Source of the DNA: Deltaproteobacteria bacterium YD0425bin50
Lineage (GTDB): Bacteria > Desulfobacterota > Desulfobacteria > Desulfobacterales > YD0425bin50
Length of the DNA: 32,910 bases
Reading direction: 5' to 3'
NCBI GenBank assembly: GCA_002753105.1
Contig: PDZT01000016.1
Span: 1 to 32,910 of the forward strand
Shown: positions 31,341-32,910 of the stretch, one piece after another
Numbering within the stretch: position 1 is the stretch's first letter
Layout of the letters: every line of letters starts with the position of its first letter
Program-made: the position numbers and the translations under genes
The notes under the pieces: generated by a model
Seen by the model: only the letters and a program-made list of their open reading frames with translations
Told to the model about the DNA's origin: nothing
Database searches by the model: none

Positions 31341-31829
31341 TTAAAGAGCTTCACTTTTTAATCCACGCCTTATAGCAACTTCTTCTTTTGTTTGCAATTT
31401 TGTCAAACCACTAAGAGTTGCTTTTACAACATTATGTGGATTATTTGTACCCATACATTTTGTTAATATATTTTTTAATCCCGCGGCTTCGAGCACTGCC
31501 CGTACAGGTCCACCTGCGATAAGACCTGTTCCGGGAGCAGCTGGTTTTAATAAAACCCGACCAGCTCCAAATTTTCCAATGACTTCACAAGGTATAGTAT
31601 CTCCAGCCAACGAAACTTTTATCATACTCTTTTTAGCTTGTTCTATTCCTTTTCGAATGGCTTCAGGAACTTCGCCAGCTTTTCCTAATCCACATCCAAC
31701 ATGACCTTCACCATCTCCCACAACCACAATCGCACTAAAACTAAATCTTCTTCCTCCTTTAACAACTTTTGCAACGCGATTGATGTGGACAACTTTATCA
31801 ATTAACTGTTTTTCATTAGTTTCCTTCAT
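31341..31829 (-). CDS. rpsE: 30S ribosomal protein S5
   Basis: S5 shapes the mRNA entry and decoding accuracy. The 162-aa protein has [40 protein letters not shown], and the C-terminal domain stretch [18 protein letters not shown]. It lies between rplR and rpmD. Confidence 0.98.
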   Translation of the reverse strand: MKETNEKQLIDKVVHINRVAKVVKGGRRFSFSAIVVVGDGEGHVGCGLGKAGEVPEAIRKGIEQAKKSMIKVSLAGDTIPCEVIGKFGAGRVLLKPAAPGTGLIAGGPVRAVLEAAGLKNILTKCMGTNNPHNVVKATLSGLTKLQTKEEVAIRRGLKSEAL

Positions 31830-31848
31830 TATAAAGAAAATCTCCTTG

Positions 31849-32229
31849 TTAAAATTCTAAACCTGCTTTTCGTGCGCCATCAGAAACAGCTTTGATTCGA
31901 CCATGATAAATATAACCATTTCTATCAAAAACAATCTTTTTAATACCTTTTTCAATTGCTCTTTCAGCAACAGTTTTTCCAATTATTTCTGCATCAGTTT
32001 GTTTAGGAAATTGATTATCCTTTGTCTTAACAGAGTTAGAAAAACTTTTCTCCATTGTTGAAGCGGCAACTTGCGTTTGTCCACTAATATCGTCAATAAT
32101 TTGTGCGTAAATATGCTTTGCACTTTTGAATACAGTTAATCTTGGACGTTCCATCGTTCCTGAAATTTTCTTTCGAATTCTTTTCTTACGATTTATCCGA
32201 GACTTTTCTTTTAAGCAACTCTGGTTCAT
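31849..32229 (-). CDS. rplR: 50S ribosomal protein L18
   Basis: L18 binds 5S rRNA. The 126-aa protein has [20 protein letters not shown], a [20 protein letters not shown] block and the end [19 protein letters not shown]. The ATG at 32229 has AAGGA about 9 nt upstream. It lies between rplF and rpsE. Confidence 0.98.
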   Translation of the reverse strand: MNQSCLKEKSRINRKKRIRKKISGTMERPRLTVFKSAKHIYAQIIDDISGQTQVAASTMEKSFSNSVKTKDNQFPKQTDAEIIGKTVAERAIEKGIKKIVFDRNGYIYHGRIKAVSDGARKAGLEF

Positions 32230-32285
32230 ATCTCATATTTCCTTAATTCTAACAGCAATCTTTATTACTTAATTTTTTTTCAAGC

Positions 32286-32819
32286 TTATTTTGCGCTCTT
32301 TCCAGCTTTACGTTGAATGACTTCTTCTATAAATTTAATACCTTTTCCTTTATAAGGCTCTGGGGGGCGCAGGTAACGTATTGAAGCCGAAGTTACACCT
32401 AATAATTCTTTATCAATACTATATAGTTTAATCAAATTCTTTTCAACTGTTGCAGTTACGGCTTTAGGCAATACAAATGTTATCGGTTTTGAATAGCCAA
32501 TATTTAAAATAAGTTGATTATCTTTTACTTCAGCTCGATAACCTATCCCATTTATTTCTAATACACGTTCAAAACCATTATGAGTTCCATGTACCATATT
32601 TGCAACCAAAGCCCGCGTTAACCCCTGTATAGCTATGGTTTTCTTCTTATCATCATTAGGCTGAACGGTTAGTAAGCCATCATTAATATGCAACACCACA
32701 CTTGAATGAATGGATCGCTCTAGAACACCTTTCTTCCCCTCAACTTTTAAATTATTATGTTCATAAGTTATTTTAATTGAATCAGGAAGCTTAATCGGTT
32801 TTTTTCCCACTCGAGACAT
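32286..32819 (-). CDS. rplF: 50S ribosomal protein L6
   Basis: A 177-aa 50S protein with MSRVGKKPIKLP, the first repeat around KGVLERS, the second around VANMVHGTHNGFERVLEING and YRAEVKDNQL, and RPPEPYKGKGIKFIEEVIQRK at the C-terminus. AGGAG precedes the ATG and overlaps the rpsH stop. Confidence 0.98.
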   Translation of the reverse strand: MSRVGKKPIKLPDSIKITYEHNNLKVEGKKGVLERSIHSSVVLHINDGLLTVQPNDDKKKTIAIQGLTRALVANMVHGTHNGFERVLEINGIGYRAEVKDNQLILNIGYSKPITFVLPKAVTATVEKNLIKLYSIDKELLGVTSASIRYLRPPEPYKGKGIKFIEEVIQRKAGKSAK

Positions 32820-32828
32820 ATCTTTCTC

Positions 32829-32910
32829 CTACCAAATTTTACAAAGTACTTCTCCACCCAAATTCTGTTTTCTCGCCTCTTTATCTGTAATAATTCCTTT
32901 TGAAGTCGAA
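32829..32910 (-). CDS. rpsH: 30S ribosomal protein S8, C-terminal part (runs off the window)
   Basis: Only the last 26 codons and TAG lie inside the window. They read STSKGIITDKEARKQNLGG, then EVLCKIW, the conserved S8 C-terminus. The gene continues beyond 32910 on the minus strand. Its stop codon forms part of the rplF SD, so the two are translationally linked. Confidence 0.93.
   Translation of the reverse strand, partial: STSKGIITDKEARKQNLGGEVLCKIW

Overview
This AT-rich window reads like chromosome of an anaerobic Desulfobacterota (former Deltaproteobacteria), probably Desulfobacterales. The clues are the csrA-fliW/flagellin arrangement, a fused acyl-CoA mutase (IcmF) beside a thiolase, a TPR-type O-GlcNAc-transferase-like protein next to flagellin, and an alpha-type ribosomal operon with secY directly before infA. 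The assignment is inferred from protein resemblance and gene order; there is no rRNA to confirm it.

Region 1 (about 0.2-8.9 kb) is the flagellar filament locus. csrA-fliW lie on the + strand. They converge on a minus-strand series that runs, in transcription order: TPR/SPINDLY-type glycosyltransferase, flagellin fliC, cap fliD, chaperone fliS, a FliT-like chaperone, an uncharacterised protein and flaG. A clear sigma-28 promoter overlaps the stop codon of the glycosyltransferase gene and drives fliC. The fliC leader carries two CsrA-like sites, one in a hexaloop hairpin and one over the Shine-Dalgarno (SD) sequence, as in Bacillus hag. The locus therefore encodes a probable FliW-CsrA-flagellin homeostatic switch, with post-translational glycosylation of flagellin likely.

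Region 2 (8.9-17.5 kb) is accessory. It opens with a sigma-54-like promoter that has two tandem palindromes upstream and small, previously unlisted ORFs downstream. A secreted beta-helix/VWA protein, translationally coupled to a small unknown protein, follows on the minus strand. Next is a vapC remnant interrupted by a 206-bp MITE-like element with 10-bp target duplications. After that come a stand-alone PD-(D/E)XK protein and a four-gene minor-pilin set with an unusually large PilX-like member. The region ends with a collapsed MNT/HI0074 gene pair (a fused remnant) and an intact HEPN gene coupled to an 86-aa partner. It looks like a graveyard of toxin-antitoxin-type modules.

Region 3 (17.5-25.9 kb) is metabolic. 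It holds a divergent YchF-family protein lacking the DxAG switch motif and glpD with a good sigma-70 promoter, both on the minus strand. Reading the other way are icmF and a thiolase (probably one acyl-CoA unit), then a GNAT acetyltransferase. A perfect 15-bp hairpin separates this unit from the ribosomal operon.

Region 4 (25.9-32.9 kb) is the end of the spc operon and the alpha operon on the minus strand: rpsH (partial), rplF, rplR, rpsE, rpmD, rplO, secY, infA, rpmJ, rpsM, rpsK, rpsD, rpoA, rplQ. No adk or map lies between secY and infA.
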